Positions 1 through 12,500 of a stretch of 64,000 nucleotides of DNA are shown one piece after another. The translations under genes and the position numbers were made by a program. The notes under the pieces were generated by a model. It was not told where the DNA came from, ran no database searches, and was given only the letters and a program-made list of their open reading frames with translations. The stretch covers positions 2,746 to 66,745 of the forward strand of contig QANU01048826.1 of NCBI GenBank assembly GCA_003254905.1, written 5' to 3'. The stretch comes from Nissolia schottii. Its lineage: Eukaryota; Streptophyta; Magnoliopsida; Fabales; Fabaceae. Every line of letters begins with the position of its first letter. The first letter of the stretch is position 1.

Positions 1-620
1 CATTCTTTCATTAATTCTTACAAGTTTTACATGTTCTGATCAAAACTTTCAAAGTTCTTTTCAATCCAAAACTCAGAAAAGCATTGAGCCATAACTTTCA
101 TATCTTTGAGTGCTTTCTATTCAGGATTATCCTTCCCTGAGTTTAGGATTGTTACAAAGCCATTGTATTAAATCTTCTTCAAATTCAATTGGTTGTTGTA
201 AACACCGTGGTTGTCGGTGTATATTCTGATCATCACCGTAGGGTTCGGTGAAGGCATTGTGTAACCAGGAGAACGGTTGTGTTCTCTTGTAGTTGTCGGT
301 GTAAGTGCCTCGGTTGTGAGGTTGTACACAACACAAGATTACATAGTGGAAAAACCCTGCCTCAGAAACAGGGGACTGGACGTAGCCTTCGGTTGTGAAG
401 GTGAACCAGGATAAACTCTCTGGTGTGATTCTTCTTATCCCTACACTTTTACATTCAGCAATTTACAATTTCCGCTGCATTTAACATTATCAATCATTTG
501 GTTAATTGCTGGGTCTTGTTCTAAGTTTGGGGATTAGGGTTTCAGACTTCTCAAACAATCAAAATCTGAGAAAAACAAAAAAAACCTAATTCACCCCCTC
601 TTAGGTTGCTATCTGTAGTT
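1..620 (+). repeat. Copia-type LTR fragment (R/U5 side)
   Basis: The stretch carries the phrasing typical of the R/U5 part of plant Ty1/copia LTRs: a block around 345-420 (GTGGAAAAACCC, then GGACTGGACGTAGCC, then GTGAACCAGGATAAA) and a pyrimidine-rich exit near 590-610 (TTCACCCCCTCTTAGGTTG). No polyprotein reading frame is present, and the 5' end lies outside the window. Family placement is from memory of such LTRs. Confidence 0.5.
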
Positions 621-699
621 ACAGCAGTTACTAAGCATATAAACATAGTTAATAAATACTAATTAAATAAATAACTGAAACATGTAAACACATCTGATT

Positions 700-1393
700 A
701 GATTGGCGGACCGCAAATGGTGTTGCTCTTTTGCAAAAACAACCAATTAGGTGCACCAACAGAAATGCTCCCCTAAGCTATGAGTAAGCAGTGGCAAGAG
801 AAGCTAATGGAGATCAAGGTCCTTGCACCGTTGTTTAAGCACATATGCCATGAATTCTACTAAGTCTTAGGCTCTAACCCATTGGCCATATGAATATCCT
901 ACCTTGACCTTGGCCCCATTACAACCTCTAAAAGACCTCTTGATGCATGTCATATATATTTGGTGATCCATGATGCTTAGAAAAAAGTCAAGCCTATGGA
1001 GGCGACTCTAGTGTAGTGTTTGAGAGAGCATTGAATGAACCTATACACTTTGAGTGACGAGTGGCACACACTAACCTGTGATGCCCAATTGATTTTAACA
1101 TGCCTTGACTTATTCTTTGTTCATGATTGATATGCCAAGAACATTAGTTTTAATGCACAATGATATCATCTCTTGTCTAAACGTACTCTAACTTTTGAAT
1201 TGTCATGAATTATGCACAGCTGTTTGGTAATTAGTGAGTCGGCTTAAGTGCCTCCCTGAGTTTCGCGGCTTTGTAGGGGGATGTAAATAGTGTCGCCGCA
1301 CCAAAAATATTTTGTTTTTGCTTTCAATTTTAGTTTGCTTGAGTTTTTAGTTTCTTGCATGAGGACATGCAATTGTTCAAGTGTGGGGTAGTT
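700..1393 (+). mobile_element. 3' non-coding internal end of a Ty3/gypsy element
   Basis: This non-coding DNA runs directly into a polypurine-like tract (GTGTGGGGTAG, 1381-1391) immediately before the LTR that starts at 1394. The preceding text (ATGAGGACATGCAATTG near 1358-1375) is characteristic of the 3' end of long plant gypsy elements of the Tat/Athila kind. No gag or pol remains, so the element is truncated at its 5' side. Confidence 0.55.
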
Positions 1394-2942
1394 TGATAAG
1401 TGGATTTTGTATCCTAAGTTATTACTCTATAAGTGAACAAATGCATACTTAAATGTGTGGGTTTAACACTTAATCAATATGTTTTTACACATTGTCCTCT
1501 TTTGAGAGAAATTAAGAAAAACGGTAAGATTAGGCATTATTTTACTCTTAGAATTTAATATTTCTTTTGGAGTTTTCTATTTTGAATTGCAGGAAATAAA
1601 TGTTCAAAGAGGATCATTGAAGATAAGAAGAGAAGCTTTGGAAAAGGACAAAAAGAGGAAAATCAGGAAGCAACATCGCTTAGCTCATAAGCAACAAACG
1701 CTCAGCGGTGAGCATGGAAGCGCTCAGCGAAGCTGAAGGAAACGCTCAGCGATAATGAAGTAACCGCTCAGCGGTGGTGCCCTAGCCGCTGAGCGAAAGT
1801 ACCCACTTACACCGGCGCATTTAATGCGCCAGCTTGGAGCCAGCTCAGATTACGGAGCCGCCCTGCAAAAGCTGGCTGGAGCATTTAATGAAGCCGTGTA
1901 AGCCGCTGAGATTGACTCAGCCGCCCAGTGCCACCGCCAAACCGCTCAACGATACGCCTCAAACCGCTCAGCGATGGTGCTAAACCGCTGAGCGGTCCCG
2001 TCGAGCTTAGGCCTATAACTAGGGGGCCAAGGCTAGCATTCCATCCATCATCCTTCCACCACCCATCCAAGTCCTCCTAACCCGAGAACTCTCCCTTTTC
2101 CTTTCATATCTCTACACTTTTTACATTTTATTTTTAAGCACTTAGGTTTATGTTAGAGTGCTTTGTGATCTTTCAAAGATTGTAGCGAAGCTCTGCCGAA
2201 TTTAATCAAGGTTCTATTGTTCCAATCTTCCATTGTCACTTACTCTTTCCTTCTCTTTATTTATTATCAGTTTTTATCCTCCAATCATGGAGGAGTAGTT
2301 TCTTAATATCTTGCATGCGGTAACTCTAAATTAGGGTTAATTTGAGGTCTTGCGCTTAAAGATTATTCATGTCTCGTTCCACCCTAATTAATGATATAGC
2401 GATTGCATGTTATTAGTTAAGGTTAAATCTAAGTTAATGAATCTTGACGATTGTATGATTTATTAACTATGATTAAGGAACTCTTTGGGAAACTAATTAG
2501 ATTTAATTAGGTTGTGCAATTGGTACTTCATTAATATGGGATTTTAAAGCTGAGATCTTAGTTTTAATTCCTGTATTAACAAATGCTTAGGGAACTGACG
2601 ATCGTAGTTTCTAAATGAATTGCAAATTGGTTAGAGATTTCAACCAATAACAACATCCTATTTTATGGATAATGAATTAAGAACCAATGAAAATTAATCC
2701 TTGATTTAGAAACGCCGTATGCAGGATATTGCTTTTATCATTGTTGACTTATTCTCGTTTTGTTCCTGATTTACTTTCATCAAACCAAACCCCCCGATTT
2801 AATTAAACTTATAATTGGTTATAAATTGCTTCCTCGAGAGACGACCTAGGTTAATCCCCTTTACTACGTTTTTGGGGTTTTCTTGGTTTATAAATTATTA
2901 TTTGATCCCGCACTAAAATCTAACGACGTTTTGGTGAGCGTC
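1394..2942 (+). repeat. 3' LTR of a Ty3/gypsy element
   Basis: It begins TGATAAGTGG right after the polypurine tract and ends near GAGCGTCA at 2942, giving about 1.55 kb with 5'-TG and CA-3' ends. It contains an unusual 22-bp periodic array (1699-1994, listed separately). The right boundary is approximate because the matching 5' LTR and a target-site duplication are absent. Confidence 0.5.
1699..1994. repeat. 22-bp periodic array with CGCTSAGCG core
   Basis: Exact cores lie at 1699, 1721, 1743 and 1765 (CGCTCAGCG), 1787 (CGCTGAGCG), 1965 (CGCTCAGCG) and 1986 (CGCTGAGCG), with degenerate cores near 1904, 1922 and 1943. The first five starts are exactly 22 bases apart. The two core forms are reverse complements of each other, so every unit is a near-palindrome. 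Confidence 0.85.
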
Positions 2943-3029
2943 ACACCTAGATTTGCCAACAAACACCACACCATGAGAAAACTCATAACTAAAAGAAATC
3001 ACTACTATATGATGTAATTGTAGCGAACT

Positions 3030-5895
3030 GGTTTCCCTTTTATTACTATTGATTTGATTATGTCATGTGTTTGTTCCTCTAACCTCTTTGTTTTATGGAA
3101 TGGTTCTAGATTACTAGGTTTTAGCCGAACGATAGGCCTTTGGCAAGGGGACCCCACATCTCCTTATCTTTTTGTTCTATGTATAGAGCGTTGTTGCTTT
3201 GGATCACTAACAAGGTTAATGAGAATATTTGGGATCCTATCCACTTATTCCATGGTTACCTAGATAGTTCACATCTAATGTTTGCAGATGATTTTCTTTT
3301 ATTTTTAAGGCTCAAAATTCTTAGGCTAGAGACAACTTTACTGCCATATCATTTGGTTTACTAATGATCTTGATAAATATTTGGGTTTTCCGCTTTTGCA
3401 AGGTTGTGCCAAAAAGTCTCATATTGCAAGAATCATGAAGAGGAGAAATAGTAAGCTTGCTAGTTGGAAATGTGCCCTCCTTAACGTAGCCAGTAAATTT
3501 TGCTTGACTAAGTCGGTGATATCTTCTGTTTTGGTTTATACTATGTAAGCTCTTTGGGTTCGTCAAGCTATATGTGACAATATTGATCTTACAATGTGGC
3601 AGTTTCTTTAGCATGGTAAGGAGGATCATTCGCACTGAAGCTTTAATCTTGTAAATTGGGATGTGATTTCTTCTCCCAAGCAATATGGAGGTCTTGGTAT
3701 TTAGGATGATTGCTACCAAAAAATGACTCTTCTGGGTAAAATGGTTTCCTATTTCCTTACTGATCCTTTAAGATTTGGGTATTTATTCTTCAAAGTAATT
3801 ATGTGAGGAATGGCTTACTCTCCTCTTTCACCAACAGGTCGTCTTCCTCTTACATTAGGGTATGTATGGTGAAAATTTGGAAAAGTCTTCAGTAAGGTTT
3901 TAATTTTAAATTTTTTTGGGGAATGATGTGTCCTCTATTTGATACTTGAATTGGTTGGGCATGGGTCCTCTTAGTCGTCATCTCCCCTTTATTCACATAT
4001 CTGACACGCATCTTCTTATTCATGATTTATGGTATGATGGCTCTTGGGACATGGCTACAAGTGGCTGAGGAAAAGAAACCGTGTTTAGGATTCTCATCCT
4101 CAGTGGAAACAGATTTTGCAACTTAAGTTCCTTGAGAAGATTTTTTTTTCTTATGGTTATGCTTTCATGGTACTATTTCTACAAATGAATTTAGTCATCG
4201 ATGAGGCTTGGCGTTATCTATTGTTTGTTCGTGTTGTGAGCTTGTAGACGAGGCTCTTATACATTGCCTTAGGCTATGCTGATTTGGGTGCAATTTGGAA
4301 TAATGTGGGTGTCTATCGTCCTTAGTGGCCACTTCTTGATGTAGATCAGTGGTTTGAATGTATATTATGGACCAATCACCTGCTCCTCAACCTAGCCATG
4401 ATTTGGTGGGTATGGCTGCATCGCAATAATGATATGATGGGGACTGATTTCTTGGTCCTTGAACAAGGTAATCTATCATACCTGGTAGGATTGCTATTTT
4501 TTTCTTTGTTGTTCATTAACTGTGACTACTTCTTCTCTGACTGCTCTTCACATGCGTCGTTGGTTGTGTCCTCCTATTGCCATGGTGAAAATAAATGTTG
4601 ATGTGAGTGTGAATGTGTGAAATTGGCAGAGTAAATATAGTGGGCTCCTTTGTGATGAGAATGGGACTTGGCTGCTTGGTTTTATAGTGCTGGTGGCTTC
4701 TATGGATGTGACTTGGGTGGAATTATTGACTATCCGTGATGTACTTCTCCTAGCTTGGAATCATGGGATGCGACATATCATTTTTAAATTGGATTGCCTA
4801 CATGCCATTGTGTTCATTTTGTCCTCTCAGTGTTTTCGATCCCTGACTCTAGATATCATGCTTTCAGAGATCAATGATTTTCTTAGTTGTTCTTAAGATG
4901 CTAGTGTGTGCCATATCTCCCGCTCGACAAACTCTGCTGTAGATTGACTTGCTCATGAAGGGTAGGGGTGGAAATAGGTCAAGCCACTTATTGGGGGCGT
5001 TTGACCCGACTCGTTTAAGGCCTGGTTTGGCGTAGCCCATTTAATAAGGCAAACTAGGACAAAACTTTTAAAAAACCTTTCTAGCTAAATAGGCTATAAA
5101 AAAATGCTTATTAGGTCCGACAGGTCGACCTATTTATTAAAAATATATTTTCTTATTCTTGTATTAAAAAAAAATCCTATCATATGAATAAAAATATCCT
5201 ATTATATTCTAATAATGTAACTTAATCGTATTCAAAATCTTTTTGCATCTCATTTATAACACCTCCTTAAAAACAGTCACTCATTCTTTTTTGATTCTTC
5301 ATTTCTTTGTCTCAAAACCAAGCACCTAACACTTTATGTTTTAGTCTGTTGTATAATATCTAGTAATTTATTTTCTTTTGTTATATCAATTCAATCTTTG
5401 TAAAGTAGTATTGTTTTTTATTTAATGATATAATTCATCTTCTTCATCCTTATTTTGGCTGTGTTAAACTTAAATGACTGAAAAATGTTTTTTCCTCAAT
5501 TTTCTGTTAATGACTTAATTATATACATCTATGTATAACTTTAATAACAAACAACATCTAAGTTTTTTGTTTTTCTTTGTTTTAAGTAGGTTAAGTTTTT
5601 TGTTTCTCTTTGTTTTATGTAGGGGTCAGATTGAATCTTAGAAAAAAGTTGATGATAGGAAATAGGCCTAAGTTTAAGGCGAATAGTTTAAAAACATACT
5701 AAACCTATTTAAGTATAAGTTTAACTTGGTCTGATCCATTTTCATCCCTAATGAAGGGGTTTGATCCGCAACAACCTTAATTATGTTGTCCTTTCTCCTC
5801 GTAGAATGTTCTTCAGCTCATCTAACACGATATGCTGAGCAACTAGTTTTTTCTATTTTGATTTTTTTCTCTTAATGTAAAATACAAAAAAGAAA
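3030..5895 (+). mobile_element. L1-type LINE 3' part (RT + RNase H), degenerate
   Basis: Frame-broken reading frames on + match plant L1-clade LINEs. Around 3140-3190 the RT motif GLWQGDPTSPYLFVLC is readable, and near 3280 FADD (HLMFADDFLLF). From about 3375 the thumb/connection text follows (LASWK, TKSVISS, YGGLGI). A C-terminal RNase H domain occupies about 4580-4955 and ends in an AHEG box. Stops and frameshifts are frequent, so this is dead. The RNase H end is split by a hAT-like element (4963-5750); the LINE resumes at 5759 and peters out in an A-rich tail near 5895. The 5' half is missing. Confidence 0.8.
4963..5750. mobile_element. Ac/Ds-like hAT non-autonomous element (788 bp)
   Basis: The left end TAGGGGTGGAAATAGG and right end CCATTTTCATCCCTA form imperfect terminal inverted repeats matching the Ac-type TAGGGATGAAA consensus. 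It is flanked by a perfect 8-bp duplication ATGAAGGG (4955-4962 and 5751-5758), the hAT hallmark. Removing the element and one duplication rejoins the RNase H end of the host LINE. There is no transposase reading frame; the interior is AT-rich. Confidence 0.88.
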
Positions 5896-6299
5896 AGACA
5901 AGGAGGAATGTAGCTTAGTTTCATTCTTTTTCTTCCCTTTTTAATCCAATTTGGCTAGTTTCAATCTGTTTCGTTAATAAAAAATTAACTAAACCCAATG
6001 CTAAGGGTTTTAATGCATTTAATGCGTTGGAGACTTTGAAACTTTATATTTTCAATAATAAGTTTTTTTTTATATTTTAATTAAGTATCGAAGTGCTGGA
6101 TAATTAATGAAGCTCCACTGCAAAGGAACAAGATTAAAAAAGAGTACACTAACAAACTAGTGGATGATAGATAGAGACATTGGGTCCGACAGCCTTCCCC
6201 TGTGTACATATGAACCTTTTATTGGCGTTTTCAATCTGTGGACTTCTTTTGACTTGTTTTCTTACCACCCCCCTCCTCCCCCTGCGTCATCCCTGCCCC
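5896..6299. other. Upstream intergenic / putative promoter region
   Basis: AT-rich DNA between the LINE tail and the SPK1 leader. I see no convincing TATA box, no gene and no recognisable repeat here. It presumably contains part of the SPK1 promoter, but nothing specific can be pointed to. Confidence 0.4.
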
Positions 6300-6519
6300 A
6301 CTTCTTTTCTCTGCGTTCTGCATTCGGGTACCTACCTCTCTTCTCTGCTCTCTCTCTCTCTCGCTACCCTATTCAGGCAATGCTCCTTCTTATTGTGCTT
6401 ACAGATCCAGCAAATGCTACAGATTGCACGTATTATCTCTAGCGTTTGAGACGAGAAGTTCTCCGATTTTCTTCGAGCGCTGCTGGCTCTGGTGCCTGAG
6501 GGAAAACCCTAGATCTGCG
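6300..6519 (+). promoter_or_regulatory. SPK1 5' leader with CT tract and two uORFs
   Basis: A pyrimidine-rich leader with a (CT)n run at about 6346-6362 precedes the SPK1 start. Two short upstream reading frames lie in it: 6380-6442 (20 codons plus TAG) and 6414-6449 (11 codons plus TGA). They overlap in different frames and both stop before ATG 6520. If the transcript starts upstream of 6380 they could reduce translation of SPK1. The transcription start itself cannot be seen. Confidence 0.5.
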
Positions 6520-6579
6520 ATGCTCCATCTCCGGCAGCGGCGAGATTCTACTCCGGTCACCACCAGGTGGCAAAACAAG
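6520..6579 (+). CDS. SPK1: SPK1 exon 1 (codons 1-20)
   Basis: It starts [12 protein letters not shown] and ends in AAG before donor GTAACG. The reading frame stays open upstream to about 6424 but has no earlier in-frame ATG, which fixes the start. This exon is the least conserved part of the protein: Arabidopsis SPK1 has an unrelated first peptide. Confidence 0.82.
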
Positions 6580-9500
6580 GTAACGCTGCACGAACCGAAT
6601 CGTGTCTGTGCTTCGAAAACTGCGCATTTGATGTATTGTTTGGTTTGGTGGTTGTGCAGTTCGACGAGAATCTGGAGCAGTGGCCGCACCTCAATGAACT
6701 GGTTCACTGCTACACTACGGACTGGGTCAAGGATGAGAATAAGTACGGTCACTACGAGAGCGTCGGAACGCCGTCGTTTCACAACCAGATATACGAGGGC
6801 CCTGACACTGATATTGAGACCGGTATTTCTCAGCTTCTGCATTGCGCGACTACAATTTTTGTTTTTATTAATTATTAAAAATAATAAATGATCAAATGGG
6901 GTTTGAAAAGAATATTGGAAGATTTTGTGATGTGAATGTGGTTGTTATTGGTGTCTAGAAATGGTCTCTGTTTACTAGAACAAAAACACTAATTGCATGT
7001 GGGGGGGTGGTTGTTGGGTTTTTTGAGTTACCTGATTTGCAATGTGGCTGGCTAATGTATTTTAACTTCAGTGATTGTTGCTAAGTTTTTTATCATTTAT
7101 TTTTTTTTCAATGATGTACCTAGAAATGCATCTGGCTGGTGCGAGGCGAATGAAGGGTGATGATATTAGTGAGGATGACATCCCTAGTACATCAGGAAGG
7201 CAGTTTATGGAAGCTACAGATGTTGACACCCCACATTCGGATGTTCCAAAGGTTGTTGTGGTTTAGTTGTTTTATTTTCTGTTCTGATTTATAGTTGACA
7301 GCTTATTTTGTATTTCAAAGAAAACCTAGATAGTGACACGGTTATTTTTTTTCATTCTCTTTCCTGATTCTTAATATGCAGCATGTTGGTCAATCTCCCC
7401 TTCCTGCTTATGAGCCGGCATTTGATTGGGAAAATGAGAGGTCATTGATATTTGGACAAAGGATACCTGAAACTCCCATATCACAGTATGACACTCCTGA
7501 ATTGTACTTGATTAGAATATTCCTATCAGTTTTTCCTTTTTGTTTTGGACCAACTGAGTTTTGCTTTGTCCTTGTTTTTCTGTTGGGCTTCTCAGTGGAA
7601 TAAAGATCTCTGTAAAAGTTCTGTCTTTACAATTTCAAGCAGGATTAGTTGGTGAGTACTATGCTGTTGATATTTGTAGGATGATGTAAATGAATTGCTT
7701 CCTCTGAGTGTGCCGTTGCCATTTAGACTTAAGTGTTTGTGCTGAAAGCAGATTTATGTTTTTGACTTAGAACCCTGTTTTTGTTTTCTGTCCTGTAGAG
7801 CCGTTTTATGGTACAATTTGCTTATACAATAGGGAGAGAAGAGAAAAATTATCAGAAGACTTTTACTTTCATGTCTTACCAACTGAAATGCAGGATGTAA
7901 GTTATGCAACACCAATTTTAGCACATTTTCTTGGATATTTTTTCTTAATTCATGAAATCAGTGGGTGATTTTGAAGAGATGATGACAATTTTCTTGTTTA
8001 CAATTTCTAGGCTAAAATTACATGTGAACCTCGTGCTGTATTTTACTTAGATGCACCATCTGCGTCAGTTTGTTTGTTGATCCAATTGGATAAGCATGCT
8101 ACAGAAGAAGGCGGGATTACTCCTTCTGTTTATTCACGGAAAGATCCAGTATGTATTGATGTCTTTCTCACTTTCTTGTAGTCAACACTTTCTTTATCTT
8201 ATTTAGCTATGAAATTTGAGTCACTGTTCCTTATTTATGTGTGTATAGAATATAGGTGCACCTTTCAGACTATTGTCATCTATTTATCCTACATAATTGT
8301 AGGATGTAAGTTTTTATTGTTTTTCTGAAAATTGATCAGGTGTATTGTTTTCTTCTTTAAATGAATTTTTAAATGATTAATTGAAAAACATAGTGGGTAA
8401 ATATGCATTTTTCCATCTTGGACTTGAATTGACTTCTAGGAAACGTATGTTTTCTGAATATTGGCTCGCTGGCTGTCAATGGTTGCTTATTTTAGTTTAT
8501 AATTGAAGTTTGATTGGTATTTGTTCATGAAATTATATATCATCAAAAAATTTGTCTATGTTCTAAGTTTCACTTCACTTGGCACAGGTGCACTTGACTG
8601 AGAGAGAGAAGCAAAAGTTGCAGGTGTGGTCTCAAATCATGCCTTATAAAGAGTCCTTTGCATGGGCCATTGTATCGTTATTTGATAGCAGTACTGGTGC
8701 AACTTCAGTAGGGCCTGCTTCCCCAAGCAGCCCTCTTGCTCCAAGTGTATCTGGTTCAAGTTCCCATGAAGGTGTTTTTGAGACTGGTGCAAAGATCTCT
8801 TTAGATGGAAAGCTGAGTTACTCAAATGGAAATTCTGTTGTAGTTGAGGTTTCAAACTTGAATAAAGTTAAAGAAAGTTATACTGAGGAATCACTTCAGG
8901 TGTGTGGCCAATTCATCATTTGCTTAAGGTTGCATTCAAAGGAGACTTTCCTTCTTCTCTAAGTGACTAAAATCAAGTCATATAAATTCTGACTAAAGTT
9001 TGCTGCTATTACTTTAAAGTGTTATCAATGAATTTCATGATTTATGCAACGCATATTAAAGTATGCATTTAGTGATTATTTTTAAATTTAGTTTCTGCTT
9101 TAGTATGGTTTGTTATTATGTTCCTCCATCTAACGAAATGTTTAAATTGTGATTATGTCATTCTCTATGATTGTTTGTTTTGTCTTATTCCACATGAGCT
9201 TTCTAGTTTGTTTTTATTTGTCTATATTTATTTGGCATCAAAAAATTAACAAAACATCCTTCGGTCTATATAAATTTTTGGACATTATGCTCTGCCACAA
9301 GTTGCTAGCTGGGCATTTCTCTTTTCTTGAACTTGAGAAGACGCATTTTATGCCAGCTATGATATGATCTAAAAACTAGTTTTTTTTTTTACCCTGATTT
9401 GTTCTCTTTGGCTGATTTTTCTTAACAAATGTCAAGGATCCGAAACGCAAAGTGCATAAACCTGTCAAAGGTGTATTGAGACTAGAAATTGAAAAGCACC

Positions 9501-12500
9501 AGATTTCCCAGGCTGATTTGGAAAATGTGTCAGAAAACGGTAGTATTACCAATGATTCTGTTGACCCAGGGGATCGCATTGCAGATTCATCATCTGGAAA
9601 GTATCCTAGTAATGTTTGTGACGATCCTCAGGGTAGTATCTCCAAGTGGAATTTCAATAATGGGAAAGAGATTTCAGGAAATGGCGCAAATCAACATGGA
9701 AACTCAGATTTTAGTGGTGATGATGTAAGTTTGATTTCTTTTGATTGAGTTGATGATAGCGTGTAATTGCCTTTTGGTTTTAACTTATTTAGACTTGACA
9801 AGATTCATTTTTATCAGATTGGACAAAATTTCAATCTTTTACATCCAAAATTATTGCAAAATAAAATTTTAACATATTTTTGCGTACAAGGTTATTTTTA
9901 TTAAAATTATTATTCTCGTAATATCAAGTTAAAAGGATACTATCATACATGGATAGTATAAAAACTGATAAGGTGTGTAACTTATACTGTATTACAAAGC
10001 CTTGTACTATCAGTTTTTATACTTTACTAAGGGATTGGCTTAACAATATTTGTCGTAAGCTGCATTTATATAGGTAAGTTTCTGATTAATAGGTTCTTGA
10101 GAGCCTTTGCTAGGAACTTAGTGGTTCTGATGGATATTTGAGAGTGTATGTAAGAACTGGTATCTGCGGTTCTGGTTCAGGTAATGCTTAAGAGAATTGA
10201 TTAACAGTCCAGCAATCCCAGAGGGGGATTAACCGAGCAAAACAGCACACAATAGATAATAACTGAATTGAATAATTGATGATAATGATAATAGAAACAG
10301 TCCTGGGAATTTAGGATCCCTTGGTCCTCCTAGTTCTAGCCTAATTTCCTGAATACCTAAACCCTTCCCCTAAAGGTCTCACTTATAGCCACTTGTGAGA
10401 GAGAATCATGGGTTGGGTAAAATCTTATCTCCTACTAACTACCTTATCTTCTCAATCCTAACTACTAGATTACAATAATTCAAATGTTGATCTAAATAAT
10501 TCAAATCCTAATCTAAATAATTAATACTATAATTCAAATCCTAATTTAATTAATTACGGTGTCAAGGTATGTAACAGTGTACAATACAATCAAAATAATA
10601 GCTTTTTTTAATTTTTTTTTTCAATGATTGTGAGATACCTTTACAGTGTACCTATAGATGTTAAGTTGGAACATTGTTGAGTAGATTAAGAATATCAATT
10701 TCTAGCTGTTAATGGTTCTCAATTGTTGTTCTGCGTTGCGGATGTTGCAATTATGAGTGATGCGACCACCATAATATGGATTGATTTTGAAGTGGCATGA
10801 AGTTTTTGTGTGTTTACACAAAATTTAGCAGAAAGGTCTCTCTTTTAAGCTTTCAAATTTTGGCCTTGACCTACCTTGTACCCATCCTGACATGCATGAT
10901 AGGAAGCATATTTGTTAATCCTAGTTAGCGGTGCGGAGTGGGTGACTCTAAAAATGCTATAGTGATATAGGGTGCTAGTTGCCAAACCAAAGCATACAGA
11001 AAAATAATCAATAATGCTCAAAAATAAAAATGTACCCACAGTAAACACATTAATCAATAATAATTAGAAGTCACAGTGTAGACTCTCAACATGTAATCAC
11101 CATAAGTCAAGTATAATGGGGTAAAAAAAGTTGAGTGCTGAATCCTAGTTAAGTTTAAGCCTAAAGTCTTAAAGTAACAAAACTTTAAAGAACCATCCCT
11201 TTCAAAAGTTTAAGCCGTTGGGTAGAGGCAAATGAATAGTGTTATATCTACACGCCCCTCACACAAGAGCTGTTTGGGCTTGAAGTGTGAACAATATCCA
11301 ACCTGACCTACTTGTGCTGAAACTCAATTATTTTGTTCTTGTCTCTTTACGGAGGATCTTTTATCCTCTTACTTTCTATAATTCTCTTCTCTTCTTAATG
11401 AAATTCTTCTTTTATTAAAAAAAAATTCAACTATTTTCTTTAGAAGAATGAGGTCGACTAGGATCAAATTCTAGACCACTTTGTCATAGAGGCTCTTCTA
11501 TCATGTCAAAAATCATTTCTCCCCAAATCTTAAGCTATTGGATAGAGACAATGAATGATTTTATATCTTATCAAAAACACTTGAAGGGGGAGAATGATAG
11601 TGAGAAAAGAGTGGTTCAAAGTGGAGTTAAAAGGTGTTTCATTGTCATATAGACTCATAGCAACAAGAGAAATAGAAAATAGGAGAGGAAATCAGCAGGG
11701 GAGCCAAAAAACTAAAAGAAGGAAATATAACAGAGGAGCTTGACTCAAATGTGCAATAGATGAGGGAAAAGAGAACGTGGGTGGTGGTCGGAGTATCTAG
11801 GTTGCCAGAAGCCTCAAGGTTTGGACCAAAAAATGGTGGCTTGCGAGAAAACTTGTGCTTTCGTTGAAAACAGGAGAACAGTGGAGAAACAAGCCGAGGA
11901 GAGGGGCTGTATGACTATTATATGTGGGTAATTTTAACCCTAGAATGCTTTTAGTAAAACCAAAGCAAAATCTCGAGAGTATCTCCAAAAATTGTTAACA
12001 AACAACAACAAGGTGAGGGTTGATGACGGAATTTTTTGACTTAATGTAGTAGCAGCTGGGATACGCCATGATTTGCAGCCGTGAGGGTCACTAGACACGG
12101 CAAGGCTGCCATTGCATTCTTCTGTCGCTCCTTGATGCTATTTGCAACTATGATAGAAAGACAGTAGAAAAGTGCCATGAGAGCTTAATATGAGATTGAG
12201 ACTTGGAGACAACACTTGTTGCTACTCATTGCAGCCACAATGCAATTCTGATGCGGGTACATCATCGTTATTCTGTGGTAGTTTCATGTGATTTTGGACC
12301 ACACCACCTGCTAGGTGGCAATATTGCGGCTCACATCAAGTGAGGCAATCTGCAATTTAGAAGTGAGGCAATCTGCAATTTAGAATCAATAAGTAATTCT
12401 TTTCTAAAGTTATGCTGAATGACTTAGAAAATGTTACATTGTGCTTGTAGTAAAATTATATAAAATAGAACATTCCAATGCTAGAGGTTAATTTTTTAAA

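Noticed and set aside
1699-1994. CRISPR-like array (regular repeats)
   Set aside because: The repeats are 9-base cores with 13-base spacers, in a plant retrotransposon LTR, with no cas genes; this is not a CRISPR.
6417-6842. A 141-codon minus-strand frame over the SPK1 start
   Set aside because: It is the antisense shadow of exons 1-2, which are clearly coding on the + strand.
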